Positions 20,452 to 32,637 are shown, counted from the first letter of the stretch. The stretch is 64,000 bases of DNA from Schistocerca nitens (GCF_023898315.1 NC_064617.1:714509202-714573201); one strand, 5' to 3'. Numbers and translations: made by a program. The notes: generated by a model from the letters alone, not told the origin.

Positions 20452-20960
20452 TCACAGGGCAGGCGTATGGACTGTATTTCTGTAGGATGGGCTCAGCGAA
20501 ACCGCGACGTTAGAGCTCCATATCCAAACATTACGCCAATTCACTTTACTGCAGGTAGTGAAAGTGGCATCGTCACTGAACCCAATTTTATTAAGAAAAT
20601 CTTGTTCAATCTGCATTTTGTTCATCATTTCTACAAGAAACTGAGCTCGTTTTTCTTTTTCACTTTCTCTTAAACCTTGCAATACTTCCGTATCGTAGGA
20701 TTTCAGTGACAGGCGTTCCCATAATTCCTTTCATACTTTGACAACTTGCATATTCAGTTCTAAGCTGGCACTTCCCGTTGGTTTACCCAGATTACGAAAG
20801 TAAGACTGCCGAACTTGTTCAATTGTTGCGTCAGACACTGCCGTCTGATCCTGGCCCGGCGTCCTATGTGATGCACAGCAAGCTTCGGTGAAACGATTGT
20901 GCCAGTTAGTTTGTCTTTAAGGTGGTGACTTATCATATGTCCTGAATCGTCTCTGAATTG
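20452..20960 (-). pseudogene. DDE transposase N-terminal and first catalytic block, broken
   Basis: Minus strand gives SDATIEQVRQSYFRNLGK, a second helix region ending SLELNMQVVKV, then EKEKRAQFLVEMMNKMQ and DFLNKIGFSDDATF. This matches the arthropod Tc1/mariner-related DDE_3 family that has a SFLR...SRELN helix region and an F-S-D-E-A-T-F first catalytic block. Here Glu of FSDEATF is Asp. A stop lies in the first half and the second and third catalytic blocks are absent. A C-terminal relic of the same broad type lies at 25336-25700. Confidence 0.6.
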
Positions 20961-21216
20961 GAGAAGCGGATTTGGATTCATGAAACCATAAACAACACTG
21001 CACATGCACCGCTATACGACTCCATAATGACTGTTGTAATAAGTCATTCGCACAAGCCACCTAGAGGGAACGTCACGAACTAACACTGTTAGGAGGAAAT
21101 AAAACTTGGAAATTTACTGCATTCAGTGCTGTACCAAACATTCCTGTAGCTTCTTTACCCTTTCCACAATATCTCCACTCCTCTCTGCGTAGAACGCATC
21201 ACACACCCTTCTTCTT
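20961..21216. other. Unannotated interval
   Basis: Nothing recognised between the transposase relic and the SINE pair. Confidence 0.4.
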
Positions 21217-21684
21217 GAATGAGATTTTCACTCTGCAGCGGAGTGTGCACTGATATTAAACTTCCTGGCAGATTAAAACTGTGTGCCGGACAGAGACTCG
21301 AACTCGGGACCTTTGCCTTTCGCGGGCAAATGCTCTACCAACTGAGCTACCCAAGCATGACTCACGCCCCGTCCTCACAGCTTTACTTCTGCTAGTACCT
21401 CGTCTCCTACCTTCCAAACTCTACAGAAGCTGTCCTGCGAACCTTGCAGAACTAGCACTCCTGAAAGAAAGGATATGGGGAGACATGGCTTAGCCACAGC
21501 CTAGGGGATGTTTCCCGAATGAGATTTTCACTCTTCAGCGGAGTTCTGGAAACATCTCCTAGGCTGTGGCTAAGCCATGTCTCCCCATATCCTTTCTTTC
21601 AGGAGTGCTAGTTCTGCAAGGTTCGCAGGAGAGCTGTAAAGTTTGGAAGGTAGGAGACGAGGTACTGAAAGAAGTAAAGCTGTG
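21217..21684. mobile_element. Second inverted pair of family D SINEs, right copy truncated
   Basis: Left unit about 21217-21544, tRNA-like head on the minus strand (GAGCTACCCAAGCATGACTC on the plus strand is the head complement). Right unit from about 21546, plus strand, beginning tctggaaacatctcc and stopping at aagctgtga (21685) before its tRNA head. The junction contains gaatgagattttcactct as in the pair at 3482-4018, but the exact join differs. The Penelope-like element begins immediately after. Confidence 0.75.
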
Positions 21685-21685
21685 A

Positions 21686-23127
21686 CCGATCGTTAGCGCT
21701 CCTGGCTCACCAACGTATAAACTGGCAAAACACTTGGCCTCTCTGCTCCAGCCACACGTGGGGAAGACCGACACATACATTAAGGACTCAGGACATTTCA
21801 TTGAGAAGCTGAAGGATCTGAAACTTGCACCAGCTTTGATGTTGTTTCGTTATTTACGAAAGTGCCACTCAGTGACGCTCTGGAGCACATCGGTTCCATG
21901 TTCCCGCAAGACATCAAAAAGCTCTTCCACGCATGTCTCACCACGAGCTATTTCACGTGGAATGGTGATTTCTACGAACAGCTGGAAAGCGTCGCCATGG
22001 GTAGTCCTCTCAGTCCAGTGGTGGCCAACTTCTTCATGGAACAATTCGAAGCACAGGCACTGGACTCGGCGACTTGCAAACCTAAGGTGTGGTACAGGTA
22101 CGTCGATGATACTTTCGTGGTGTGGAGCCATGGTGAAGAACAGCTCGGTGACTTCCTAAGACACTTGAACAGCCTCCATGCCAACATATCATTTACCATG
22201 GAAGTAGAAAAGGACAAGAAACGGCCATTTCTAGATGTGCTGGTCACAAGGGACGGCGAAAACCTGGGACACAGCGTGTATCGAAAACCGACACACACGG
22301 ACGGATTCCTGCACAAACTGTCAAACCACCACCCGAGCCAGAAAAGAGGCATGATTAGTACGCTCGTAACGAGAGCAGGACGAATATGTGAGCCGCAACA
22401 CCTCAAACGAGAAATGCAACACCTGGAAACTGTTCTGAGGAGCAATGGGTACTCCACAAATTACATTAGAAGTGTAACAGAGCCAAACACTCGGCGAAGT
22501 AAGGAACCAGAAAAAGAAATGTCGGGTACGGCCTTTCTGCCATACATTCCCAGAGTGACGGACAGAATCGGCCGTATATTGCGCAAACATGGCGTAAAGA
22601 CGATTTTCAAACCGACAAGGAAGATCAAAGAGTGTCTTAGATCGGCGAAGGAGAAAAGAGACCCACTTGCAATGTCGGGAATATACCGTATACCATGCAC
22701 ATGCGGAAAAGTTTATGTCGGAATGACTGGACGATCAATTAACACCAGGATCAAAGAGCATAAGCGACATTGCAGGTTGGGGCAGGTGGAGAAATCGGCC
22801 GTGGCAGACCACGCACTGAATGAGACCGACCACGTAATAAAATTCGCCGACACGGAAGTTCTGGCTGTAGAGAAGCACTATCACACGCGCTTGTTTAGAG
22901 AAGCTGTAGAAATACAAAAACACGCGAACAGTTTGAACAAGAAAGAGGAAAGCCTTAAGGTAAACGGATCCTGGCTTCCCGTACTGCAGCGAACGGCCGT
23001 CGCAGGTAGCAAGAGGAGAACCGCACCGGAAATGACCGCGGAGAAGCCCTCGGACGTTGGCGCGCCAGGTACATATAGTCTGCGGCCGCGAGCTCGGCTC
23101 CAGTTCACCACCGGCAATGGAGGGTGA
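21686..23127 (+). pseudogene. PLE 2 reverse transcriptase / GIY-YIG endonuclease, one frameshift
   Basis: The first 50 codons (to about 21836) carry [18 protein letters not shown] small deletion near 21835 shifts the frame, after which it stays open for more than 420 codons: [27 protein letters not shown], the catalytic YVDDTFVVW (near 22097-22123), a linker with FLDVLVTR and YRKPTHTDGF, then GIYRIPCTCGKVYVG (near 22678-22722) with the paired cysteines typical of PLE GIY-YIG domains. The product would prime cDNA synthesis at a nick it makes itself. No stop lies inside the long frame. The N-terminal RT part is missing. Confidence 0.88.
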
Positions 23128-23130
23128 AGC

Positions 23131-23172
23131 TTTGACAATGCCAGCCACTCGTGCTGGCGAAACGTCAGAAAA
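23131..23172 (+). ncRNA. Decayed hammerhead-like motif of PLE 2
   Basis: TTGACAAT, then a perfect 6-bp stem GCCAGC / GCTGGC, then GAAACGTCAGAAA. The second half fits the hammerhead layout seen in Penelope-like terminal repeats. The first core (CTGANGA expected) reads TTGACAA, two changes, so activity is unlikely. Confidence 0.45.
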
Positions 23173-23225
23173 ATCATTAGATGAACGTCGGCCGAAGAAC
23201 CCGAGACAGAAGCCAATAGGCAGTT

Positions 23226-25047
23226 TGTCAATGTACGTTGTGTTGGTAAAACCTACACAGCCAGGAAGGGCGAGCGAGGAGGGTATTATTTGCCAGACAC
23301 GCTCCACTTGAGTGTTTGTGCAATCTTCGCGGAAGCGATGACGTAAGCGTCTGGAGGTGCTGTGTAAACGCTGGGAACGACTTCCAAGACAGCCCAGCCT
23401 GGGCCAGGTGCCCGGGTGGCACAGAGACCGTTCCCTCTGCAGCCCTCTCCGCTCCTCGTCCAGACGACATCAAGGGCTGTGAAAATGGTCAGAACTCTTT
23501 GCAAAGATCACTGAGTCCGAAACGAAGCAACATTGGCGAAACATATCTGCAGAGTATTTCCTTAAATGTGGAAATAGCTATCTCATTTATCTCAGCCAAA
23601 TGAACAGGCGAAGCATTTATAAAAGTAAAGGAGGATATATTTTAAAGGTAATACTATTTACTCCCTGGATATTCCCCTTGCTGTGACCTGAGGTCTTAAA
23701 AATTTGATACAAGTCACTCACGTCTCCTAATACAGACCTGCGCCTACTCGTAACCAGCAGAGCCCTGTTTTTGTTCTTCCGTCGTCTGTATAGTGGGCAC
23801 CTAAAGTAGCTGTCTCAATGTTACGTTTTCTGCGTGTGAAATAAGCATAGACTGGAAGAGAGAAGAATTATTAAACGCAAATAAAACATACTGCAAGTCA
23901 CAGAAAAATAAGTAACGCGGTTGCCATCCACATGAACGTTTTGATCACATCCACCTGTAGCACGCGTACAGACTATAACAACAACATTGTACAAAGTCCC
24001 GTCATGGTATTCAAGCACATACCTAAAAACAAAAAAACAAAAAATAGGATCTTTGTAAAGTGTTCTCAATTCAAAACGAAATGTACTTACTTATACACCT
24101 GCAGTCTTAATATCAGAGGACCTCCAGGAAGCTAGAACGATTCATTCATATATCAACAAAGAAATTACGTATATGGACCGCTGTGACAGTACACACGGTT
24201 TGAACAAAATATAAAACTTCTCACTTGGTGAACAAACAATAAGGACAGCATGCAAAAGATATTGTCACGAAGTACTTTACATATGAAATTACGCCTATGG
24301 TTCTTCAAATATGTGAAGGAAACGCTAGTGTGCTATTTTTGTCCATATGAAGTAACTATAAATGTACTAAATTATTTACAGTGTATTTAACATCAACTCA
24401 GATTATGTATTTGGACAGAGTGAAATCAGCGTAATTTTTGTTTTGTTTTTGGGTCAGACGTTTTGACGACTGGTTACAAACAAAGTAAGTAGTAACTACA
24501 ATCATGTTAGTGTAATTTTCGTAATAGACTTTGCTGTTTAAACATATAATCCTCACTTAGGTTAACTGATTCTTTCGCTTTCAGTATGGTTTCAGCTGAA
24601 AAACAGAAGAATGTGTAACGCTGTGTGACTTTGCTACGAGTAGTGGACGCCTTCAGCGACAGTTTTTCGCAGTATATAGACAATAATTTCCTAACATTGT
24701 GGTTTCATCGCCAACCTATTCTTTGCTATTTGGTACTTACTATGACTACTACGAAAGCATCCACAAATTATTAAAGTTTCTTCATCAGTTTAGAGCGCAT
24801 TTCAACTATATTTAAATATTCAAATACTATACTTACTGTGAGTATTAACACTTTGAAGAACTGAACTTCCCGCGAAAATTCACAGCTACATTTTTGTGTT
24901 TCGGTAGAACGTTTAATTGATTACGCATTCATTTCGTTTCAGAAGGACAGTAAATGTCTTAGTAGGTGATAGTACATTGTGATTCGAATAAAAAAATTCC
25001 ATACAACGTATTTAGTGGTTCCATAAACACAGTTGTTAGAATGTAAA
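23226..25047. other. Unannotated interval
   Basis: 23320-23480 is GC-rich with open frames on both strands; the rest is AT-rich. No repeat or gene recognised. Confidence 0.4.
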
Positions 25048-25058
25048 CAAACAAACAC

Positions 25059-25261
25059 AGCCGGCCGCGGTGGTCTCGCGGTTCTAGGCGCTCAGTCCGG
25101 AACCGCGCGACTGCTACGGTCGCAGGTTCGAATCCTGCCTCGGGCATGGATGTGTGTGATGTCCTTAGGTTAGTTAGGTTTAAGTAGTTCTAAGTTCTAG
25201 GGGACTGAAGACCACAGATGTTAAGTCCCATAGTGCTCAGAGTCATTTGAACCATTTGAAC
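25059..25261 (+). mobile_element. SINE family A, copy 4
   Basis: Plus-strand copy with head GCGGTGGTCTCGCGGTTC, B box GGTTCGAATCC and a doubled 3' end (catttgaaccatttgaacc). Perfect 11-bp target duplication caaacaaacac at 25048-25058 and 25262-25272. Confidence 0.93.
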
Positions 25262-25335
25262 CAAACAAACACTCACAGAAGGTGCTACGTGAATACAAAT
25301 GATTAAGTTCAGAGTTGAATATAATTAATTATATC

Positions 25336-25700
25336 TCAGACATCAATGCAGTATCTGATTTTCTTGAAAACACTACATGTAACTCTTCTCAGATCGTGTT
25401 GGCTGCAATTTTGATAATCCGTACTATAAGTTTTTATTTTGTATTCACTTTTTCTTTGTAGGCTTCTCCTTCCAATCAGAATCACAGCCGAAAACCTAAA
25501 GAAGAGAGCCAGGGACCTTGGTGGCCAAGAAACGTGACCATTTCGGCCGATACATCTTCCGCGGAATATTAGGTGTAGATGATGTGTCACCTGACGACTA
25601 GAATGTGCAAGAGCTCTGTCATGCTGGAAGAACGTATCCATCCTTGTAGCCAAAGGAACCTCCTTCACAAATACCTGATGGGTATACTCAGCATTTGTAA
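25336..25700 (-). pseudogene. DDE transposase C-terminal relic
   Basis: Minus strand reads MDTFFQHDRALAHSSRQVTH, then GRCIGRNGHVSWPPRSLAL. This is the second-to-third catalytic region of the arthropod DDE_3-type transposases (usual pattern F-x-H-D-G-A-P-A-H-x-S, then W-I-G-R-x-G-P-x-x-W-P-P-R-S-P-D). The Pro-Asp of RSPDLTPLDF is lost (RSLALFFRF), so the third catalytic residue region is degenerate. The N-terminal half is absent. Confidence 0.6.
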
Positions 25701-26700
25701 CGATGCGTAGCGTGCATAAACGTTACTGTTGAGTGGGACAACAATACACAGCCACAATCACAGTTGAAAACTGAATTTCGTAAACTCAGGCAAAATTTCA
25801 CAGCTTACAGCTAAAATCAAAAACGACACTCGATCAACAAATCACTACCAAGTGAGAGCCAGCATTCGAAATTAAAACTTATTTCTGTGTCCAGTGGTAG
25901 GTCTGGACGCATGTTATATTTAATGTTATACTTGAATTTGGGGGAAGTGGGACAGACTGATGCAGAAAAATGCAGGCTGCAATTTCATATGGTACAATTA
26001 ATAAATAACTGTTTCTTCAACCTTATTATTTTGCATTATCTATTAATATTATAATATCAGTCAACAGAACTACTTAAGTTACACGAATAAGTATGGTTTA
26101 TATGTTGAGTAAAAAATGGGTTTTTTATCATTCTACACTTCACTTGGTGCACAATGGTACGAAGAGGAAACTGAATGAAATTGATTTCAGTTTGAAAGGC
26201 ACCTATGACAATTGTATTTTTATTGTAAAGAAAACGTAATCAGTCTTACACTTACCATAAAAATTTACGTTATGCATCGAAATTAAATTTTAAATATTTT
26301 TAAGGAGAGTTATTTTTTAATAAAATTACGAAACAAGTTGTCCACTTCAGCTTAAAGAAATCACAAAAGAGGAAAAATTACTAGTAACTCTTATCAGGCT
26401 AACAAACATTCGTACGATGCTTTTCTTAACATAATATTCTTAATGACGATAGAAGCAGCTTCTACTGCTTCTATACAGTAAATTCAACTGAAAAAGCATA
26501 GAGAGATGAAGTTCGAGATGTGCATCTTCACAAATTTGACTTAGGCAAGTGTAAAAGTGCATCTCTGGCATCAACATTTGTTATGCCTTCCACATTAGGT
26601 AACACAAAAGAACAAGATCCTGTTTTTTCTGAAATATGACATTTGATAGTTCATCAAATCGTATTGGAAATTATTTCCAGATAATGAATTGCCGATTTCT
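25701..26700. other. Unannotated AT-rich interval
   Basis: No ORF of note. The right part may be the 3' non-coding end of the pogo-type relic that follows, but I see no terminal repeat to prove it. Confidence 0.4.
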
Positions 26701-26705
26701 TCTTC

Positions 26706-28514
26706 TCAAAGGAAGAAATCACGAATAGTTACTTTTTCAGTACTGTGAACGTCGAATTCTTCTTCACATTCTGTATCAGATTGACATTCTAAATCTTCCC
26801 CTTCGTTGTCGCGTAATTCCAACGACTCATTTTGACTTGAATCAGAATCTGGCTGTGACCGTAAACTGGAATAGTTTCTTTTCTTTTTAGGTTTTCTGGT
26901 TCCTATAAGCACCAATAAATTCTTTGTTGTTTTCAACTCCTTTGCTTTCTTCTTTATCAGTTTCGCTTGTCTTTTTCCTTTCTTTTCTTCGTGTAACATT
27001 TATAGTCTAACCTTTTCTGGTGTTCCAGTATAAATGCTGGATTTTTCCTTCTCTCTTCCTTTCTTAGACTGTTTTCCATTAAAAATTTTGCTGGGTACAG
27101 TCTTAGTGCTTCTGGTAACATTAATATAGTCATAGAGCTTGACAGAACAAGCCTCAGAACTGAAAAACCTCTGGAAGATAGACTGACGTTTAGAGATGCA
27201 ATAGCATCTGATGGTTTGCCAGGAGACTCCGTTCGGCGAGTTACCATTTCGTCTCCTTCGCAACTGTCAATAACTTCATTATTTCGACTCCTTCCCTACT
27301 CCACATAATCTACTTCCTGTCTTTCAGTCTCTTATCTATTGTCATCATTTTGTTCTTGAGAACGCACGTTAAAAATTTCTATCGGCCCGAAATCGTCGTT
27401 CCCAAACAAACTCTTTTAAATAGCCAAATTGTCGGCTTTGAGAAGCGTCTTGTGATGTTCTTTGGTGTAGAAGATACCATGAAGGCCAATTTTTAAAGTT
27501 CAGCTATGTTATATACGGATAAAGTCTTTCTAATGTTTCGAATGTGCCAATAATTGAAAGCTATTTTTAGTTTGCATTTAACCGGACCAAAAACACTGAA
27601 TGCAGTGTTTGTAGCTTGTGGGAGATGTTTGGGGTAAAGACAGATAGATAATTCCATTGTCTCGACAGAAGTTGACTGCTTCGATCGAAACATGTGTTAT
27701 TCGTGATTGCCACAAATAACAAAAATTGGATTGTCCTTAGTGCATGAAATACGATGCTGAACGTGGTTCAGAATGTGGATATACAATCATGTTGTCATCC
27801 AACCGACCCTGTTTGCCAAACATAGGATTCCTTCTGGAGCGCCACTGAAAAATTGATATTTGAAATGCACATGAGTAAAGACATAAACAGGAGGAAGTGC
27901 AACACCGGCTACGTTTGCTGTTCCACAGAACGAAATTAGCTCTCCTCGTTCAGCTAATGCAATTTGTCCTACTTGTCTCTCTTTCTTCCCCGCCAAAATT
28001 TTAATCATTGGTAAGACTATGTTAACTGCGTTTTCCTCAAGATTTATTACACAGTCAGGTGCAAATTTACAGTGTAACATTACACGCTCATAATTATCAG
28101 AAAACTTCGTAACTGCTGTTGTACTGAATGTAAAATTTCTTGCTGCTCCGGTCTTTAACGTTTTCTGAGGCTAAGTTCATAAGCCAATGCCAAGAGGTTC
28201 TGCATGGAAAATCCATAGTGAATTTTGCTGTATGTCAATAAACATCCTGCAAACATTTTCTCTTGCTGTGTTGTAAATACCTGAGCAACAATAAATTTTG
28301 ACCTACATGACGTAGAAGAGGACGACTGATGATTTTCTTCATCAGCTTTTCGAAATTTTTCAACACATTATTGCAGAGCTCTAGGTTTGAATCCGCGGTT
28401 TTCAGCTGCTTTTTATGTGGATAATATCTTCAGTGTAACTTCGGTTATGGCAGCGTTTATCTTCTTTCCGTCTCCATTGCTCGTCTCGGTCTTTGGTTTA
28501 TACGTATGTACCAT
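26706..28514 (-). pseudogene. pogo/Tigger-type transposase relic 1
   Basis: From an ATG at 28512-28514 the minus strand gives MVHTYKPKTETSNGDGKK, a psq-type helix-turn-helix (KAAENRGFKPRALQ...VEKFRK), a second DNA-binding segment (KIHYGFSMQNLLALAYEL), a DDE_1 part with VGQIALAERGELISFCGTAN and GAPEGILCLANRVGWM, a degenerate second catalytic site FVICGNHE where an Asp is expected, then a Lys/Glu-rich acidic C-terminus (26706-26999). Many stops and frameshifts. Order and spacing match pogo/jerky-like proteins. Confidence 0.75.
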
Positions 28515-28905
28515 TTTATGGTGAAAAAAAAGACTTAATTATATTGCGGTAAAACGATATTTTACCGGAACACTTTCAGACACATGTGAGACACATTGAT
28601 ACATACCTATGTGCTTCTAACAATGAAGGCTTCAAATAAAACAATGTCATTGATCTTAAAAAATACGATATCCTTAATACTATAAGATGACAGAGAAGAT
28701 TAGCTTCAACCTTCAACTTTTTTTTTACTTGGCGGCACAAAAAACACGTGCATTATCGTCAAACGCCATCAGCTAACTGGCGGTCGGCGCCATCGGAATT
28801 GTTGTATTGACACGTGCATCGACACGCCTTAGAGTCGTCACCAATCGATTACGTTTAATCAGTTTTGAAAAATGCTTGTGTATCAAATATGTCCCGTGCA
28901 TCATC
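28515..28905. other. Unannotated interval
   Basis: Presumed 5' flank of the pogo-type relic. No terminal inverted repeat found. Confidence 0.4.
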
Positions 28906-29184
28906 TGTAGGTAGGCTGTTTAGGTTTTTATGTTGGTAACGCCACGTAGCGCTCCGTATGAAAATCACTGACTGTGCTGTGTGCAGTCTGTGGCTGGTTG
29001 AACTCATTGTTGGAATATTCTCTTGATTAGTGTTGGGCAGTTGGATGTGACCAGCCGTAGCGTTGTGCAGTTGGGGGTGAGCCGCGAACAGTGGTGGATG
29101 TGGGGAGAGAGATGCCAGAGTTCTGAGCGGACGATCTGGACGTGTGTCCGTCAGAAAAAGGAAATTTGTTTAATTGGATGTCAC

Positions 29185-29237
<53 letters not shown>

Positions 29238-29627
29238 GAGTTTTGAACACTATTAAGATAAATACATCGTTTGTTCTCTATCAAAATCTTTCATTTGCTA
29301 ACTGTGCCTATCAGTAGTCAGTGCCTTCAGTAGTGAGAATTTTTTATTTAGCTGGCAGTATTAACGCTCGCTGTATTGCAGTAGTTCGAGTAACGAAGAA
29401 TTTTGTGAGGTAAGTGATTCATGAAAGGTATAGGTTATGGTTAGTCAGGGGCATTCTTTTGTAGGTATTATTGAAAGTCAGATTGCGTTGCGCTAAAAAA
29501 AAAATATTGTGTGTCAGTTTACTGATGATCAGAATACGTAAAAAGAGAACTGTCTGAGAACTTTCAGTTTTACTCAGCTGTCTTCGTATCAAATAACGAA
29601 GAAGTTTACTAGCACAGTTATTCATAA
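28906..29627 (+). mobile_element. LTR family 2, copy a (3' end missing)
   Basis: Begins TGTAGGTAGGCTGTT and is the same sequence, in opposite orientation, as 56724-57406: shared blocks include tgttggtaacgccacgtagc, gtggatgtggggagagagat and caaaatctttcatttgctaac. Compared with that copy it lacks the last 25 or so bases and carries an expanded AT microsatellite at 29190-29236. No second LTR or internal gag-pol is near. Confidence 0.7.
29190..29236. repeat. (AT)n microsatellite
   Basis: About 23 uninterrupted AT units inside LTR 2a. The other copy has only a short atatatata at the same place, so the tract grew after insertion. Confidence 0.95.
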
Positions 29628-31670
29628 TGCCTCCTCCAATTCTATGGTACCAACTCTTATTAAAGTATTTACTATTCCTCCTGAAAGAACCTGTATACGT
29701 TGTTTTTCTATTAGCAGTTACTACTCATAAATAACTTCTTAAAAATGTAAAATACAACAAATAGTATTCCCCGTCACTGTTCGTCTGTCATGAAGATGCT
29801 AGTTCTGAACCAATGATTCAGACAGTTGTCTCATGCTTTTGAGATGGGTGAATTCGGCGGACAACCTTCAGCGCTACACTGAGATTTCAACTAGTGCTGA
29901 GCATTCAGGTTGTTTCTAGGTGATTGGAATTCACGCATGCTTTAAGGTTATTTCTCATGACAGTTTTCATTCTACTTTGGTGTGGAATTCGCTATGCTCT
30001 TGTTGTCTCTTTTAATCTCTCCAGAACACATGGTGATCGGTATCCGTTTCAGAGTTAACCATCAGTAAATTTAAGTGACTTACAAATAGTGTCTCTCTCT
30101 ATCCCAAGACAATGTTTCAGAGGTTTGTAACTTTATTTGAAATATTTTTATGTAAAGATGTTCGCATGGGTTGTGTAATGATTTATCCGTTGCTTACATT
30201 CATTCAAGATGAATAACCTTGTGAATATTGACATTTCAGATATAATACTGCAGTTATTGTAAGTTTGGTTTTCGCGAATCTTCCACCATATCCTTCGTTC
30301 ACAAATTCCACCGTGTATCCGATACTTACGCAAGTGAAAATATAGAATTTTGCTTCATAAAACATACTCCACTCAGTTATATTACGATCTGCTCAGGGCA
30401 GCTATATATAACTAAGCAACACTGGCATTTATCTTTCGGGAAAAGAAAACTCCCTACAAAGTACATTACAGGTTTTCATCCGAATTTTCATAGCCAAACG
30501 TGGAGTGAGAAATGGACAGGCGGTGTATCAAATTTAATAGCTTCAGGTCTAGTTTTACAAAAGAATATTTAATTGTAGGTATTCTAGGTAATTAAGAAAC
30601 CTTATTGAGATGAGGGAATGTTGAAGAATTTCACCAATAGCTGCTAGCTACATAAATAAAGTGTCATAAATATCATCTCTTCAAGGACTAGCTATTTTGC
30701 GGCTTAAAAAAAATGGTGTGCCGTTTAACTGTCAAAAAAGGCTTCCTTTGAATCAAATGCTACATTAAGGATATCTAGAAAGGGAAATGTGTCAGTAACA
30801 TCATGTTTTCTAACTACATTTGAAAATAGAAAAAATAAAAACAAATAGGTCAGATATTTTTGAACTGACTTGTCTAAAAGAAATAAAAGAGGTTAAGGAA
30901 ACATTTGGCGTGCCTTTGAGTGATGCTCGAAATCATATTCAGAAAATGAGGTGCATAAAATGTTTCTCCAGACTGTTTTATTTCTTGCTTTTCGACAAAT
31001 CTTTTCACAAAACGTTTGACCTTTGTTTTTCAAAAACTTTGTTTTTCTATATTTATGCAGACTTTGAAACACTTGATTGCTGATGACTTACTTTCCCAGA
31101 AATAAAATACCAATAAAATTTCGTGGTTATTCAACTTGTTTTAATGTATGTTGTATACTGGGATACGTGTATATACATTAAAGACAAGTTCTTTGGCAAG
31201 ACCTTAAAAATACACTTCGAGTTGCAGTGTAAAAAGTATAGATAAAACGTAGTACAGAGAACATGTTATAGGACTATAATTGAGTCAAGAAAATTTAAGA
31301 AGTATACAAGGCCGGAACTGGATCCCACGACAACTGAACTTAACTAGCCCAACAAGCTACTGCTCCACCACAGGCAACCGAACAATGAGTTAATCAGTAT
31401 TTGTTCAGTAAATCTCGCGCGCTTACGGTGTGTTGAAAATTCATGGTGACGTTAAGTATCACTCGTCTCTGAGTCACTGACGCGATACTCGAATGTATCT
31501 CTGCTCATCTCCATATTTTCGACGAATTTGCTTTGTGGTCTTCTTAGTTGAAGATATAAATTATGTGATTCTCCATGAAGAATCCTTCCTTCGTAAATTT
31601 CATGCACAGATCTTCTTTATCGCAGTATTTTCCTAAGTAAAGTTAATTTGATTGAGCTACTCTCGAACGA
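29628..31670. other. Unannotated AT-rich interval
   Basis: Two kilobases without recognisable repeats. A plus-strand open frame at 30820-31083 (87 codons) is Lys- and Phe-rich and matches nothing I know. Confidence 0.4.
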
Positions 31671-31880
31671 CAATATACACACACCAAAAAAGTTTTGCAT
31701 CATCTCGGTTCCGAGAGTTTCGGAACGTGTACAGAAAATTGGAATAGAGATCAACGCAAACATCATTTGCGCCCGTTTTATTGCTCATGAAAACCACACA
31801 TTGCATACTGTACCACCATACAGCGAGACCTGCAGAGGTGGTATTCATGATTACAGTACACACCGATACCTCTTTGGTTC
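31671..31880. mobile_element. Possible DNA-transposon end fragment
   Basis: The stretch beginning tacacacaccaaaaaagttt and continuing through gttccgagagtttcggaacg resembles the terminal region of a Tc1-like family that I associate with locust genomes. There is no opposite end in the window, so this is recognition only. Confidence 0.3.
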
Positions 31881-32121
31881 ACTCCGAGACGCCTGGACGC
31901 TTCCATTGTCCGTTATCGGACACTGTCGGTGAGCTGACTCTCGGCGCATTTTATACGACACGTGTTACTCGCAAAACTCTCTGAGTGTGAAAAACTCTCA
32001 CATATATACCTAGTTTAACGCCTTACCCCTTTTTCTGCGCTTTGCCAAACTATTGTCATCATCGAGACTCAGTAAAGTAGAGCGCATTATTAGTGGGTCA
32101 TGTTCAGTATCTGGGGGTATG

Positions 32122-32327
32122 GCTCTGGCTCTGAGCACTATGGGACTCAACTGCTGTGGTCATAAGTCCACTAGAACTTAGAACTACTTAAACCTAACTA
32201 ACCTAAGGACAGCACACAACACCCAGCCATCACGAGGCAGAGAAAATCCCTGACCCCGCCGGGAATCGAACCCGGGAACCCGGGCGTGGGAAGCGAGAAC
32301 GCTACCGCACGACCACGAGATGCGGGC
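32122..32327 (-). mobile_element. SINE family G, copy 1 (family A body, different tRNA head)
   Basis: Minus strand: head with a GGTAGCG A-box region and B box GGTTCGATTCC, and an anticodon-like loop CTTCCCA suggesting a Gly tRNA source, followed by the same body as family A (gtccttaggttagttagg to gtgctcagagcc). Perfect 12-bp target duplication tctgggggtatg at 32110-32121 and 32328-32339. The head has an extra cccgggaa-type tandem step relative to copy 2. Confidence 0.9.
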
Positions 32328-32456
32328 TCTGGGGGTATGTTTCAAGGCAAGAACCATGTTAATAATTATATACGAACCCACTCGTCCAGATTCAAAAGAA
32401 TTGGCAGGCTTTCATAAATTCAAACATCGTCAAAGTATGTTTTATACATATATGTG

Positions 32457-32637
32457 AAAGGTATTGCACTTCATGAACATTTTCGTACTAAACTCAGAAA
32501 AAGACGCAATAGTTAATGTAAGAGTGCGCTGTGAAAGTTGTAATCAGCTAAGATTCACCCACAGTGTACGAAATATGCAGTGCATTATCTAAAAGATATT
32601 CTGAGACAGACGGAGATTGTTATTCATCACTCTATGT
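32457..32637 (+). repeat. Exon-like inverted repeat, copy 1
   Basis: Matches the reverse complement of 36926-37083 at high identity over about 158 aligned bases. Both copies encode KVL-FMNIFVLNSE and ESCNQLRFTH in the same frame. This copy has a 23-base insertion after the FTH codons that shifts the frame. I do not recognise the protein. Confidence 0.7.

Larger units (their letters stand above)
21686..23225 (+). mobile_element. Penelope-like element 2, 5'-truncated
   Basis: Plus-strand element starting inside the RT at [17 protein letters not shown] and running through RT, GIY-YIG endonuclease, a basic tail and a 3' region with a hammerhead-like motif to roughly 23225. Much less decayed than PLE 1. 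The 3' boundary is estimated because no target duplication is visible. Confidence 0.85.

Noticed and set aside
31310..31385. tRNA-like stretch
   Set aside because: The supposed B box reads GGGATCCAGTTCC on the minus strand, which does not fit, and the stems do not pair.
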